Shown: positions 34,732-44,094 of the stretch, piece after piece
Position numbering within the stretch: position 1 is the stretch's first letter
How the letters are laid out: each line of letters begins with the position of its first letter
From: Deminuibacter soli
Lineage (GTDB): Bacteria; Bacteroidota; Bacteroidia; Chitinophagales; Chitinophagaceae
Reading direction: 5' to 3'
Length of the DNA: 64,000 nt
NCBI RefSeq assembly: GCF_003412455.1
Contig: NZ_QTJU01000001.1
Coordinates: 124,001 to 188,000 of the forward strand
Translations under genes and position numbers: made by a program
The notes under the pieces: generated by a model
The model's input: the letters and a program-made list of their open reading frames with translations, nothing else
What the model was told of the DNA's origin: nothing
Database searches by the model: none

Positions 34732-36036
34732 TTATGCAATACGCGCCCTGCGGCGGCGCAACACAACAAAACCGGCAGCCAGCAGCGCCAGCAATACGGC
34801 AGCAGCGGCCAGGTAGCGCTTGCGAACAGGGGGTATCATTGAAGCTTCACTGCTCATCAGCTTGCCCCTGGTTGGATGCTCTTTCCAGTAAATGCCGGGC
34901 GCCATTTTTTTGCTGCCCGTATTATTGTAAATGATATTGTCTTTTGAGTAACTGTTCACGGTTTTGTAAAAATGAATATTGGCATCGGTACTAAGGCCCA
35001 GTTTGTTGTCGTGTATCAGCAAACGGGAACTGTCTACCGGGCTGGTAGTACGGGTATCGACCATTATCGATGCCATGCCTGGTGTAACATGCCCGGCCAG
35101 GTAACCGCTGCTGTCAATGGTATTGTTATCTACCACAATATAGCCAGAGCCCAGCACCAGTATGCCCAATGCGAATGTGTTTTTGATGTAGTTGTTGTAC
35201 ACATGTGCGTGTGTGTATCCGCCAAGACTGATACCGTTGCCCTGTACATCGCTCAGCTCCCAGCCTGCATTGGTTACGCGGTTGCCATAAATTTCGTTGT
35301 TGCCGAAAGCCGCGCACGACAACTGTATGCCCGAACGTTCGGTACTGTCTACAATATTGTTGTACACGCGTATATTACCCAAACGCAAGGGCCTGGGATG
35401 AATGATGGCACTATTGCAGCTCACATTACGCAAGCCATTGGGATCGGTTGAGCCGAGGTACATACCCTCCTGCCGCATATTCACAATGCGGTTGTCGTGG
35501 ATGGAGATATTGTCGATAACCCAGTTGGGGGCCTGCAAACTATCGGCACAGCTGCCCTCCTGTTTTACCCAAAAGCCATAGGTCTTTTTGCAGATATCAA
35601 GGTAGCAGACTTCTATATCAGCTGAGCGCTTGTTGATATCAACGCCCGGGCCTTCGCCTTTGGGATGTTCTATGCGAAAGCCGTATTTGTCTTTGCTGCC
35701 TGTACCGGTAAGCTTAACATGCGTGCAATTGTAAAATGCAAAACCAGCCTGCAGTTTCACCTGCCCGCCCCCATTGATAATAACGATTGGTTTTTCTTTG
35801 GTACCATGCAGGTGTTCTGCCGCAATGTAAGTGTAGGGATTGTTAGCAGCCGGTATAACCAGCGTATCACCGGGCCGGCAGCCAAGAAATTGTTGTGTCA
35901 CGTATTTGCCATTGTCGCCGCCCTTGATAATGGTAATACGTTTGCCCTGTGCAGTCGCAGTAAACTGCGTAGCCATTGCGAGAAAAATAAGCAGTGCGCT
36001 GCTATACCATGTATTGGTGTAAATGCATGTTTTCAA
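34732..36036 (-). CDS. Secreted parallel beta-helix protein with C-terminal membrane anchor
   Basis: 434 residues. Signal peptide to about residue 30 (ALLIFLAMATQFTATAQ). Residues about 75-370 show repeated short strands with N/D ladders: NISIHDNRIVN, NIRVYNNIVDSTERSGIQL, NNEIYGNRVTN, AHVYNNYIKNTFALGI, YIVVDNNTIDSSG. These are typical of right-handed beta helices that bind or cut polysaccharide. No lyase catalytic set is recognisable. The end is a hydrophobic span (LAAAAVLLALLAAGFVVL) followed by RRRRARIA, resembling a stop-transfer or sorting tail. The preceding linker is Pro/Ser/Arg-containing. It lies just downstream of the GH35 operon terminator but has its own promoter. Confidence 0.82.
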   Translation of the reverse strand: MKTCIYTNTWYSSALLIFLAMATQFTATAQGKRITIIKGGDNGKYVTQQFLGCRPGDTLVIPAANNPYTYIAAEHLHGTKEKPIVIINGGGQVKLQAGFAFYNCTHVKLTGTGSKDKYGFRIEHPKGEGPGVDINKRSADIEVCYLDICKKTYGFWVKQEGSCADSLQAPNWVIDNISIHDNRIVNMRQEGMYLGSTDPNGLRNVSCNSAIIHPRPLRLGNIRVYNNIVDSTERSGIQLSCAAFGNNEIYGNRVTNAGWELSDVQGNGISLGGYTHAHVYNNYIKNTFALGILVLGSGYIVVDNNTIDSSGYLAGHVTPGMASIMVDTRTTSPVDSSRLLIHDNKLGLSTDANIHFYKTVNSYSKDNIIYNNTGSKKMAPGIYWKEHPTRGKLMSSEASMIPPVRKRYLAAAAVLLALLAAGFVVLRRRRARIA

Positions 36037-36061
36037 AAGAGCCGGTATTTTAAATGGTGCT

Positions 36062-36092
36062 CCAATTTAGCAGATTCACGCGGCTTTTGCAA
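36062..36092 (-). promoter_or_regulatory. Promoter of the beta-helix gene
   Basis: On the minus strand TTG (36090-36092), 20 bp, then TAAATTGG (36062-36069), 26 bases before the ATG at 36036. One base of the -7 box departs from TAnnTTTG. Confidence 0.5.
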
Positions 36093-36116
36093 GTTTAGGC
36101 GCCGGTGGCTGTAAAT

Positions 36117-36146
36117 AAAAAGAGCGCCGCGGGGCGCTCTTTTTTA
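36117..36146 (-). terminator. Terminator of the permease-GH35-PepSY operon
   Basis: GAGCGCC and GGCGCTC around a short loop with long A and T runs on either side; active in both directions in principle. Confidence 0.88.
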
Positions 36147-36150
36147 ACAT

Positions 36151-36600
36151 TTATAGTGATTGTACATCGCGTTTCAATGCACCGTGTTCATCAAAAAACA
36201 GGTATTTCTTTTGTACCAGTGAATGTTTTTCAACATACACGCGGTATTGCAGGGCCTGGTCTTTTTTTATGATAGACGCTGTTTCCTTGGGTGTCCATTC
36301 ATTGTACTTGCTTTTTTTGAAACCATCTTTCACTGCTTCAGGTAAACTTTCGTAGGTTAATTCCTGGTCGGTTTCTTTCCATTCGCCCTTATTGGTAAAC
36401 CATGCATAACTGCTGGTGCTGCCATCTTTAAATTTAGCTTGCCAGTCTGTCAGTTTATCCTTCCAGGAAACACCGGAGGCGTTGGGGAATTTCTGTTTGA
36501 AAGCGTCGGTCACTTCTGCCGGTACTTTTCTAATCTGTGCCTGTGCTGCAAAGGCTGTAAAGCTGAAAGCCATCAGCAGCCATATTGCGATTCTTTTCAT
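36151..36600 (-). CDS. Secreted PepSY-like (BLIP-fold) protein
   Basis: 149 residues from the ATG at 36600 at a signal peptide (MKRIAIWLLMAFSFTAFAAQAQ); the frame start at 36639 adds 13 residues before it. The mature region has two half-repeats: VTDAFKQKFPNASGVSWK with AWFTNKGEWKETD, and LPEAVKDGFKKSKYNEW with YLFFDEHGALKRD. The pattern equals that of the secreted protein at 3954-4388, so they are paralogues. Function unknown; no catalytic residues. It follows the GH35 gene by 41 bp and is the last gene before the terminator, so it is the third gene of that operon. Confidence 0.8.
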   Translation of the reverse strand: MKRIAIWLLMAFSFTAFAAQAQIRKVPAEVTDAFKQKFPNASGVSWKDKLTDWQAKFKDGSTSSYAWFTNKGEWKETDQELTYESLPEAVKDGFKKSKYNEWTPKETASIIKKDQALQYRVYVEKHSLVQKKYLFFDEHGALKRDVQSL

Positions 36601-36641
36601 AAATGCGGAGTTTAATAACCACAAGAATGCAAACTTCATTC

Positions 36642-39584
36642 CTAAAACACGAGTGACTGAATATCACGGCTTGATGCCATTTCTGCTTCTACCCGCATAC
36701 CCACCGGCAGTTGCCCGTCTTCATCAAATACCACCACTGTATTGGCCCCTTTGTGCAACCAGCATTCGGGAATGTAGAGACTGTTCACCGGTATTTTTTC
36801 AGGGTAGCGCCCCAGGTTGCGGCCGTTTACCCAAACTGAACCATGTCCCAGTCCGTTAATGGTAATGCGCCATACCGGGTGAATAGCCGTGTTGATACTA
36901 TCTATAAAAAAGCTGTTGCGGTACAACATGGGTTTATCAAACGGTGTATTGGCCTGCAGATTGGTAAAGCGGTCAGTTGACTGCACATCACCAGGGCCTC
37001 CCTGCATGCGCCAGCCTGTTAAAGCAATGTCTTCTTTTGCTGTGCCCGTTAACTCAACCTGTTTGTGTATACCACCACTGCCGCCGGTATTCTGTACCAG
37101 CAGGGTTAAAGTGGCAGCACCGCTAACATCCTTCAGCGGCACATCAAAAGCGGTGTTATAGCCGGTATGCTGCGCCACTGCTTTACCATTAATGAAAACC
37201 GTCACATTATCATCCACGCCTTTAAAATGCAGCAGCATATCGCTGCCATTTACAGCAGGAATGGTGGCCTGAAACCAGGCATAGCCGGCTTTGCCATCAA
37301 ACGCATCTGCACCTATTGTGTAAATTGCAGCTGTATCAAAAGCAGGTATGGATTGTGTGTTGGGTGTACCTGCGGCGGGTATTATTTTCCAGTTGCTGAT
37401 GCGTACCGGTGCACCTTTATGCAATAGCACGGCGCCACTCAACCCCTTGGGATCGGTATCTGCCACAGGCCCCAGGTGGTTAAACAACTTATCCCTGCCA
37501 TCGTGCGCAGTAAATACAGCCAGTGTATGTTTACCTGCCGTAAGCTGCATGCTCAGCGCATCCTCGTGCAGGTTGCCGGCGGCAACACGCTGCCCGTCTG
37601 CAAACACCGTAGCCCTGTCACCACCGTCCTTTGCCTGCAGCGTATACACACCTTCATTGGTGATGTTTACCGTGGTGCGGTACCAGGCATCGGCACTAAT
37701 ATCGCCATCTGCGCCCATTTGCAGCGCATCATTGCTTTGCTTCCAGGTATGATCATCAAATGCAGCGGCAGCAGGTGTGCTGGCGTCTTTTACCTGCCAT
37801 TGGCTCATGGGCAGTTGCGTGGCGTGTTCGCCTTTGGCAGGTTGCAGTGTAAAAGTAAACGGGCGGTTGTCAGAACCGTAAATCCATACAGGTGTTGGCT
37901 GGCGGCTGGTCCAGAACTGTTCTGCATCTACCTGTATTTTGCCGGCATCGGTAGTGGTTACTTCGCCTGCATACGGTGCGCCGATGATAATATATTGCTT
38001 GCCCTGCGTACCCGCAAACCAGGTACGCGCAGCCAGTGAATCGCTTAAGGCAATTACACGAACCAGTTGCTTGCCTGTTTCAAAACTGTAGTTGACGGGA
38101 TGGTCGCGGTTAAAGGCAATTTGTAAAAACAGGTTATTGCTTACCTGGTTAAAGCCATCAATACCGGTAACAGGATCTACCTTGCCCAGTGTGGTAAACT
38201 GCAACTCTGCATCAGTGCCTGGTTTGCCGTATATCACAAGCGTAGTGGCAGGCCCCTGCTGTGTTAAGCCCAGTATGCGGCCTACAGCCCAATCGAGCTT
38301 TACGGTGTTGGTTAAGGTAATATTGTGCACCAGGGGCACAATTTCACCGGGCGCCACTATCAAAGGGCCGTGTTGCGGTATCCATTGCCGGTTAATCATT
38401 ACCTGTGTGGGCACTGCTGTATCCTGCCGGTTATCGAGAAACACCAGGTCTGAACTACCCGAGTGGCGGGCACTTACGTGCAGTGCCCTGGCCTTAGTGA
38501 AGCTTTTATAAGCATCTGACGCGTCTTCACTGTTACCCAGTATAAACTGGAAGCTGCGCGCGAAATACGCAGCGCGTTTAAACCCGGTATAAACAGGACG
38601 CAGGTCGCCGGTTTGCCCCACTGCCGCACCATAATCGTACGATGCTGCATCTTCATTGTTGTTGGTATAACCGAAATTGGTGCCACCATGGGCCATGTAA
38701 TAATTATAACCATTGCCGCCATGCGCGATAATTTTCCAGGTGCGGCGTGCATAGGTATCTGCATCTTTTTGTGAAGAGCCATAGTAGTTGTACCATACAC
38801 TCCAGAACTCTGTGCTGAACCAGGGACTGTTGCGTTTGCCTGCGTCGAGCTGTGTGTTATCACCGGCAGGGTCACTGCCATGGTGCAGCCCGCTGAAGAA
38901 GTACGGCACTTCCAAACCGAGGGATACGGCCTTGCTTTGCAGGTGTGCAAAGTAGGCATCCGGTTTATCGGTGCCCCAGCCTTTAGGGTGTTCATTTTCC
39001 AGCTGCACGAGTATTACGGCGCCGCCGCGGTGTACCTGGTTGGCGTTTACAATGGGCATCAGCTGTTCAAAGAAACGGTCTACCGCTGCTTCAAATACAG
39101 CATTGGGCTCACGCACGCGCAACCCCTCTTTAAAACGCAGCCAGATGGGGTAACCGCCAAAATCCCATTCTGCACAGTAGTATGGACCAACCCGCACAAT
39201 GGCATACATATCCAGCTGTTTTACCAGTCGCAGAAACGCATTCAGGTCATGGTCGCCGGTAAAATCAAACCGGCCTTCCTGCGGCTCATGGTAGTTCCAG
39301 AAAGTGTATATCTCAATGCAGTTAAAGCCCGCGCGTTTCAGGCGCAGCAGCCTGTCGCGCCACAGTTCGTGCGGTATGCGTGCATACTCTAACCCGGCTG
39401 ATACCAGGAATACTCTTTGCCCTTTAATGATAAAACCATGTTTATCGAAGTTCACAAACTCTTTGGCAGCAGCAGCCGGGGGAAAGATATCATCGTTGGT
39501 TTTCTGTGCATTTAACCTGTTACAAATGCCTGCGGCCAGCATGGGCAGCAATAGCCAGGCAAAACGGGAAACAAGTTTACTCAT
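36642..39584 (-). CDS. Secreted GH35 beta-galactosidase
   Basis: 980 residues from ATG 39584 with a signal peptide (about 26 residues, ending NRLNAQ). The GH35 barrel occupies about residues 45-370: LEYARIPHELWRDRLLRLKRAG, YTFWNYHEPQEGRFDF, the acid/base Glu198 in LVQLENEHP and the nucleophile Glu259 in STEFWSVW. After it come beta-rich modules, including a jelly-roll end (GLGHGSVWVNGRNLGRY) that is standard in the family. It removes terminal beta-galactosyl residues, probably from plant or host glycans. Its ATG overlaps the end of the permease gene (ATGAGTAA), so translation is probably coupled. Confidence 0.93.
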   Translation of the reverse strand: MSKLVSRFAWLLLPMLAAGICNRLNAQKTNDDIFPPAAAAKEFVNFDKHGFIIKGQRVFLVSAGLEYARIPHELWRDRLLRLKRAGFNCIEIYTFWNYHEPQEGRFDFTGDHDLNAFLRLVKQLDMYAIVRVGPYYCAEWDFGGYPIWLRFKEGLRVREPNAVFEAAVDRFFEQLMPIVNANQVHRGGAVILVQLENEHPKGWGTDKPDAYFAHLQSKAVSLGLEVPYFFSGLHHGSDPAGDNTQLDAGKRNSPWFSTEFWSVWYNYYGSSQKDADTYARRTWKIIAHGGNGYNYYMAHGGTNFGYTNNNEDAASYDYGAAVGQTGDLRPVYTGFKRAAYFARSFQFILGNSEDASDAYKSFTKARALHVSARHSGSSDLVFLDNRQDTAVPTQVMINRQWIPQHGPLIVAPGEIVPLVHNITLTNTVKLDWAVGRILGLTQQGPATTLVIYGKPGTDAELQFTTLGKVDPVTGIDGFNQVSNNLFLQIAFNRDHPVNYSFETGKQLVRVIALSDSLAARTWFAGTQGKQYIIIGAPYAGEVTTTDAGKIQVDAEQFWTSRQPTPVWIYGSDNRPFTFTLQPAKGEHATQLPMSQWQVKDASTPAAAAFDDHTWKQSNDALQMGADGDISADAWYRTTVNITNEGVYTLQAKDGGDRATVFADGQRVAAGNLHEDALSMQLTAGKHTLAVFTAHDGRDKLFNHLGPVADTDPKGLSGAVLLHKGAPVRISNWKIIPAAGTPNTQSIPAFDTAAIYTIGADAFDGKAGYAWFQATIPAVNGSDMLLHFKGVDDNVTVFINGKAVAQHTGYNTAFDVPLKDVSGAATLTLLVQNTGGSGGIHKQVELTGTAKEDIALTGWRMQGGPGDVQSTDRFTNLQANTPFDKPMLYRNSFFIDSINTAIHPVWRITINGLGHGSVWVNGRNLGRYPEKIPVNSLYIPECWLHKGANTVVVFDEDGQLPVGMRVEAEMASSRDIQSLVF

Positions 39585-40950
39585 TTGGATATTGTTGTTT
39601 GGTAAGGACAGGGTCAGTTGCCGCCTGCATCCATTTTCTGCGAAGCGACAGTATGCGCCAGGCAATTTCTGCGGTGAGCAGGGTGCCAATGGCAAAGCCA
39701 AGCGGTTTCCATACAGCCGAGGCAGTGATCAATGCACTGCTCAGTGCAATGGCATATACGGTAAAAGGTATCAGCACCATGATGCACAAACCCGGTATAC
39801 CCAGGGGTATGCGGAAGGGCCGGTGTTCACCGGGCGCTTTGATGCGCAGCACAATCAGGCTCACAAATTCCAGCATTAATGCGGCGCCATATACGGTAAC
39901 ATCTATTACCATTAAATCGGCAAAAGTCCACAGCACCATACCGCTTACTACAACCGCACAGGTAATGATGGACACATGCGGTGTATTAAAACGCTGGTGC
40001 AGCGCACTTATTTTTACGGGCAGTAATTTATCATCGGCCATGGCCTTGGGCACACGCGACATAGACAATAGCACAGCCGAGAACAAACCCAGCGTACTGG
40101 CCATACCTCCTACTGCAAATAAGGCGCCCATGGGAAAACCACCCAAACGCATGCCCAGTGCAGGAAAGCCGTTTTCGCTGAATGCGGCTACATCCATACC
40201 GGATTGCTGTGCAACCAATGTAATAGCGATGTACAGGAAAAACACCAGAAAAAAAGCAATGCTTACAGCAATCAGGTAAGAGCGCACGGGCCGGTCTACT
40301 TCTTCGGCATAGGTAGTGGCATTGTCCCAACCCAGGAAATTCCACATTACCGTATACAGGCCCATGCCGATGGAAGAAAAGCCCAGTCCTTTCAAGGAAG
40401 GCACAGGTACCAGCGCCTGCGTATGGGTATGCATGGCTGTTACCACGAACAACACCAGGAAGGGCAGCAGCACAATGGCGCTGAGCCATACCGATGTTTT
40501 ACCTACCGATACAATACCCCGGATATTTAGTGCGGCACAGCTCCAGATAATGAGCAGGCAAACAGGTATTTTCCAGGCGGCCAGTGCGGGTATAAAAAAG
40601 GAAGCGTATTCAACAAACAGTACAGGATAAATAGCGAGATCAACAAAAGTGTACAGCCATGTCCACCAGCCTTCATAAAACGCGAACCGCATACCCAGGG
40701 CGCGTTTTACCCATTGGTAGTATCCGCCGTTCACCGGCATCATGCCGTTGAGTTCAAGAACGGTTAACACGGTGGGCACATCCCAGAGCAGGGGCGTAAC
40801 CAGCAGTAACAGGAAGGCGCCCTGTTTACCTACATAGGAAAGCAAGGGCTCTAACCCGTACGGACCACCGGATACGGTTAAAAATATCACTGCTGCCAGC
40901 TGAAGCGGGCGTAACACTTTACGGGAAGAGGAGGTAGTCGATCGGCTCAC
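39577..40950 (-). CDS. APC-family amino acid/amine permease
   Basis: 457 residues with about 12 membrane segments. The first segment carries the broken-helix motif of the APC fold, VIFLTVSGGPYGLEPL, and the sixth region holds GWDNATTYAEEVDRP, typical of amino acid or polyamine transporters. No soluble domain is fused. The substrate is likely an amino acid or amine. It shares an 8-bp overlap with the downstream GH35 gene, which is an odd partner for a sugar-cleaving enzyme; the family does not normally carry galactosides. The upstream region has a -7-like TATCTTTC at 40974-40981 on the minus strand. Confidence 0.9.
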   Translation of the reverse strand: MSRSTTSSSRKVLRPLQLAAVIFLTVSGGPYGLEPLLSYVGKQGAFLLLLVTPLLWDVPTVLTVLELNGMMPVNGGYYQWVKRALGMRFAFYEGWWTWLYTFVDLAIYPVLFVEYASFFIPALAAWKIPVCLLIIWSCAALNIRGIVSVGKTSVWLSAIVLLPFLVLFVVTAMHTHTQALVPVPSLKGLGFSSIGMGLYTVMWNFLGWDNATTYAEEVDRPVRSYLIAVSIAFFLVFFLYIAITLVAQQSGMDVAAFSENGFPALGMRLGGFPMGALFAVGGMASTLGLFSAVLLSMSRVPKAMADDKLLPVKISALHQRFNTPHVSIITCAVVVSGMVLWTFADLMVIDVTVYGAALMLEFVSLIVLRIKAPGEHRPFRIPLGIPGLCIMVLIPFTVYAIALSSALITASAVWKPLGFAIGTLLTAEIAWRILSLRRKWMQAATDPVLTKQQYPNE

Positions 40951-41073
40951 TTGCTACAAATAATCTGTTCGCCGAAAGATAGTGAAATATGCCGAACCGC
41001 ATGCTGGCTAAAACCACCACAAAATGAACAGCCTGTTTCAGGATGACTGCTTATCTTGGTAAAAACGACTGCC

Positions 41074-41454
41074 ATGAAAAATTACCGTTATGCCTTGCTG
41101 CCGCTGCTCCTGCTCTGCGCCTGTACTGCCAGCCATAAGTCCACTGAAACCAACCTGTACTTCGGTATGGACATTGCGCATACCGGCACCGTGAGCGATA
41201 GTGCCTGGCAGGCTTTTGAAACCAAATACATACTGCCTGTATTCCCTGCGGGTTTTACCAGGCTGGATGCCAATGGCGTTTGGCGCGGGGATGATCACAT
41301 ACAGGTAACGGAGCATAGCCGCATTATTATCGCCCTTAATAAAATGAGCCCGCAGCTGTCGGTTTCAATCGACAGCATACGGGCTGCTTATAAAAGATTG
41401 TTTAAACAGGATGCGGTAATGCGGGTAGATAAGCCTGCACAGGTGAGCTTTTAA
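41074..41454 (+). CDS. DUF3574 lipoprotein
   Basis: 126 residues from the ATG at 41074; a TTG at 41056 would add six residues before the signal. The signal MKNYRYALLPLLLLCAC ends with a lipobox-like Cys near residue 17. The body reads LYFGMDIAHTGTVSDSAWQAFETKYILPVFPAGFTRLDANGVWRG, which has the layout of DUF3574 (single small domain of about 100 residues). The function is unknown. It is convergent with the receptor gene, whose stop lies only 3 bp away, and no terminator separates them. TATCTTGG at 41052-41059 is a possible -7 box. Confidence 0.75.
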   Translation: MKNYRYALLPLLLLCACTASHKSTETNLYFGMDIAHTGTVSDSAWQAFETKYILPVFPAGFTRLDANGVWRGDDHIQVTEHSRIIIALNKMSPQLSVSIDSIRAAYKRLFKQDAVMRVDKPAQVSF

Positions 41455-41457
41455 ACA

Positions 41458-43878
41458 CTATAACCTGTTTTGCTCTGCCTGTGAAGCTGTGCTGCGGTTG
41501 CGTTTGTCTTTCACGTTGCTGTTACCGAATTTGTATACAAAGCTCACATTTACTTTGCGGCCCTCCCATTTATTGCTCCAGGTGGTGTTTAATTCATCGC
41601 TCAGTATGTGCATGCGTACGGCGGTTTGACCCAGTAATGCAGATCCGTTTATTTTCAGGGTGGCTTTATCATTGAACAACTGGCGCTGCAAACCCAGGTC
41701 TACCTGGTAATAACTCTTGTAATATACCAGGCCATAACGGTTAGGTGCTTCGTAGCTCAAATCAAGCTGAACCTTAAACTTGCCGGGCAGCTTAAAGCTG
41801 TTGCTGCTGCTGGCCGTACCGCTGAAACTGCTGTTGTTATAGCTGAAAGAGGGAATGGTTGAACGGTTGCGGCTGTAAGAACCACCCAGGTTATTGTCCA
41901 TGCTCCACCATTTGGTAATATCCAGTGAAGCAGTAATGTTGAGGCCGGCGTAATCAGATGAACCTGCATTGCCCGATGTATTGGTGGTAACACCGGTTGC
42001 TTTATCCTGCAATATTACCATCACCTCATCGCTTTTAGAGTGGCGGTAGCTGAGACTGGTAAACAGGAAGTTTTTATAGCCATGTTTTATTTCAAACGAA
42101 TGGGAGTAAGATGGTCGCAAAAACGGGTTGCCTTCCATGCGGGTGTAGGGGTCTACATACATTACAAAGGGGTTCAGGCTCTGGTAACCGGGGCGGCTGA
42201 TGCGGCGGCTGTAGCTAATGTTCAGCTGGTTGTTGCTGTTCAGCGTTTGGGTAATAAACAAAGTAGGAAACAGGTTCAGGTAATGCCTTTTGTCAACACG
42301 GCTGGTAGTAACCAGGTTGCCGGTGCTGCCGGTTTCTTCTGCACGCAATCCCACCTGTATATTGGTATTGCCGAATGCGCGGGTAGCGGTGGCATAGGCC
42401 GCTGCAATGGTTTCGTCGTAAATAAAGTGGTTGCTGCGGCTGGTGTCTTTTATCCAGTTCTTCACCTGCATTGAATCTACGAACAAGTCGTTATCGGTTT
42501 TTACACGGCTTATTTTAGCGCCTGCTTCCAGCTTCAGCTTGTTTTTAAATATTTTGGTGTAATCTGCTTTTCCGCTCCAGATGTTCACCACACCGCCCTG
42601 GTTGTTGCGGAACAGGTAAGGATCGCGGTAAGGCAGGCTGCTGTTATCATAAAAATCATTGTTGTTCCAATCCATATCGCTGGCAGTGTAGCGGGCATAG
42701 TCCAGGTCTATATTCAGCTCGCTGCCTGCTGTGTCCAGTTCGGTTTTCAGGTTCAGGTTGTACGTGCTGTTGTGCGTATAAGATGTATCGTTACGCACTG
42801 CGTAAATACTGCTCGCCAGTTTGCCGGATGCACCGTATACATCGGTTACATCATCGGTGCGGGCAAACATGCGCGAGTTGTCGCGTTTAACCAGTACGCC
42901 CAGGGTGGTTTTGCTGCTCACATTGTAATCTGCACCCAGTTTGTACGAGGTCCATTTGCTGTACGGGTGCCAGTAGTTGTTGCGGTACTGGCTGGTAATA
43001 TTGCCGTTGTTTTCAATAACGTTGTTGTAATTAAGCAGGTTGTACGATTCTGAGTAACCCAGGTAGGCGCTGCCAAACACATTCAGGTTTTTGCTGCGGT
43101 GATTCAGGTCAATAGAGCCTCTTTCTTTGGGATATTTACCATAACCGCCGCCCAGCATGGCAATGCCATTGGTGCCGAAGGCCTTGTTCTTTTTCAGTTT
43201 AATATTCAAAATACCACCGGAGCCGGCTGCATCGTATTTACTGCCGGGGTTGGTGATAATCTCTATTTTGGCCACTGCATCGGCAGGCATGCTTTTTAAA
43301 TAGTTCACCAGCTGCTCGCCCGACATATAGGTGGGTTTGCCATCAATATAAATAGCGCAGGCTGCACCTTTCAGTTTCAGGTTATCGTCTTTATCAGTAG
43401 TAACGGCAGGCGCTTTTTTCAGCACTTCAAATACCGTATTACCGGTAGCGAGCGCGCTGTTTTCAATATCCATCACCATTTTATCAGGCTCCATGGTAAA
43501 CAACCTTTTGCGGGCGGTAACAGTAACATTACCCAGGTTATTGCCTGCTGCTGACAATTGCAGGGTGGCCATGGTAAGCGTATTGCCGGTAGCAGAATCA
43601 ATGGTAAACAAGGCAGTTTTGGCAGCTGCATAACCGGCTGCATCGGCCTGTATATAAAAACTACCGGTGTCTTTGCAGCTAATGGTATACAGCCCGGTTG
43701 AATCGCTGATGCTGCCCTTAACCGTTTTACCGGCAGCCGTGTGCAGGGAAATATTGCAGAAAGACATCGGTCGGCCATCTGCACCCTGTACCTGGCCTTT
43801 CAGGATAACTGGCGTGGCAGCAACGGTGAACGATTGAAAAAAGCAGTAACAAAGCAGTAATATGGCGAAAGGTTTCAT
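41458..43878 (-). CDS. TonB-dependent receptor-like outer-membrane protein (OMP_b-brl type)
   Basis: 806 residues from the ATG at 43878, at a signal peptide (MKPFAILLLCYCFFQSFTVAA); the longer frame from 44106 runs into a non-coding leader. Residues about 22-105 are a CarboxypepD_reg-like beta-sandwich (LKGQVQGADGRPMSFCNISL). A plug-like region follows (KRLFTMEPDKMVMDIEN, VFEVLKKAPAV, IYIDGKPTYMSGEQL, IEIITNPGSKYDAAGSGGILNI) and about 600 residues of outer-membrane barrel (OMP_b-brl_3 type) end with FVYKFGNSNV. Such proteins import or bind nutrients; the ligand is unknown. No SusD or sigma/anti-sigma pair is nearby. Confidence 0.92.
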   Translation of the reverse strand: MKPFAILLLCYCFFQSFTVAATPVILKGQVQGADGRPMSFCNISLHTAAGKTVKGSISDSTGLYTISCKDTGSFYIQADAAGYAAAKTALFTIDSATGNTLTMATLQLSAAGNNLGNVTVTARKRLFTMEPDKMVMDIENSALATGNTVFEVLKKAPAVTTDKDDNLKLKGAACAIYIDGKPTYMSGEQLVNYLKSMPADAVAKIEIITNPGSKYDAAGSGGILNIKLKKNKAFGTNGIAMLGGGYGKYPKERGSIDLNHRSKNLNVFGSAYLGYSESYNLLNYNNVIENNGNITSQYRNNYWHPYSKWTSYKLGADYNVSSKTTLGVLVKRDNSRMFARTDDVTDVYGASGKLASSIYAVRNDTSYTHNSTYNLNLKTELDTAGSELNIDLDYARYTASDMDWNNNDFYDNSSLPYRDPYLFRNNQGGVVNIWSGKADYTKIFKNKLKLEAGAKISRVKTDNDLFVDSMQVKNWIKDTSRSNHFIYDETIAAAYATATRAFGNTNIQVGLRAEETGSTGNLVTTSRVDKRHYLNLFPTLFITQTLNSNNQLNISYSRRISRPGYQSLNPFVMYVDPYTRMEGNPFLRPSYSHSFEIKHGYKNFLFTSLSYRHSKSDEVMVILQDKATGVTTNTSGNAGSSDYAGLNITASLDITKWWSMDNNLGGSYSRNRSTIPSFSYNNSSFSGTASSSNSFKLPGKFKVQLDLSYEAPNRYGLVYYKSYYQVDLGLQRQLFNDKATLKINGSALLGQTAVRMHILSDELNTTWSNKWEGRKVNVSFVYKFGNSNVKDKRNRSTASQAEQNRL

Positions 43879-44094
43879 GTGTTTTGGTTTATGATACAAA
43901 ACTGTGGAAACAGCAACGGCTTTTGGGGGCCGATCTACCAACCTGCCCGGTTTACCGACCAACCGTTGGCAGATGAAAACAGGGCGTTGGTAGGGTAAAA
44001 TGGTTTGAATTTTATAAGGCATTCCCTGAAAATTGAAGCGCTGGCAAGACAGACGGGTGTAATTTTGCCGGGAACCTGATAAAACGGATAGTGA

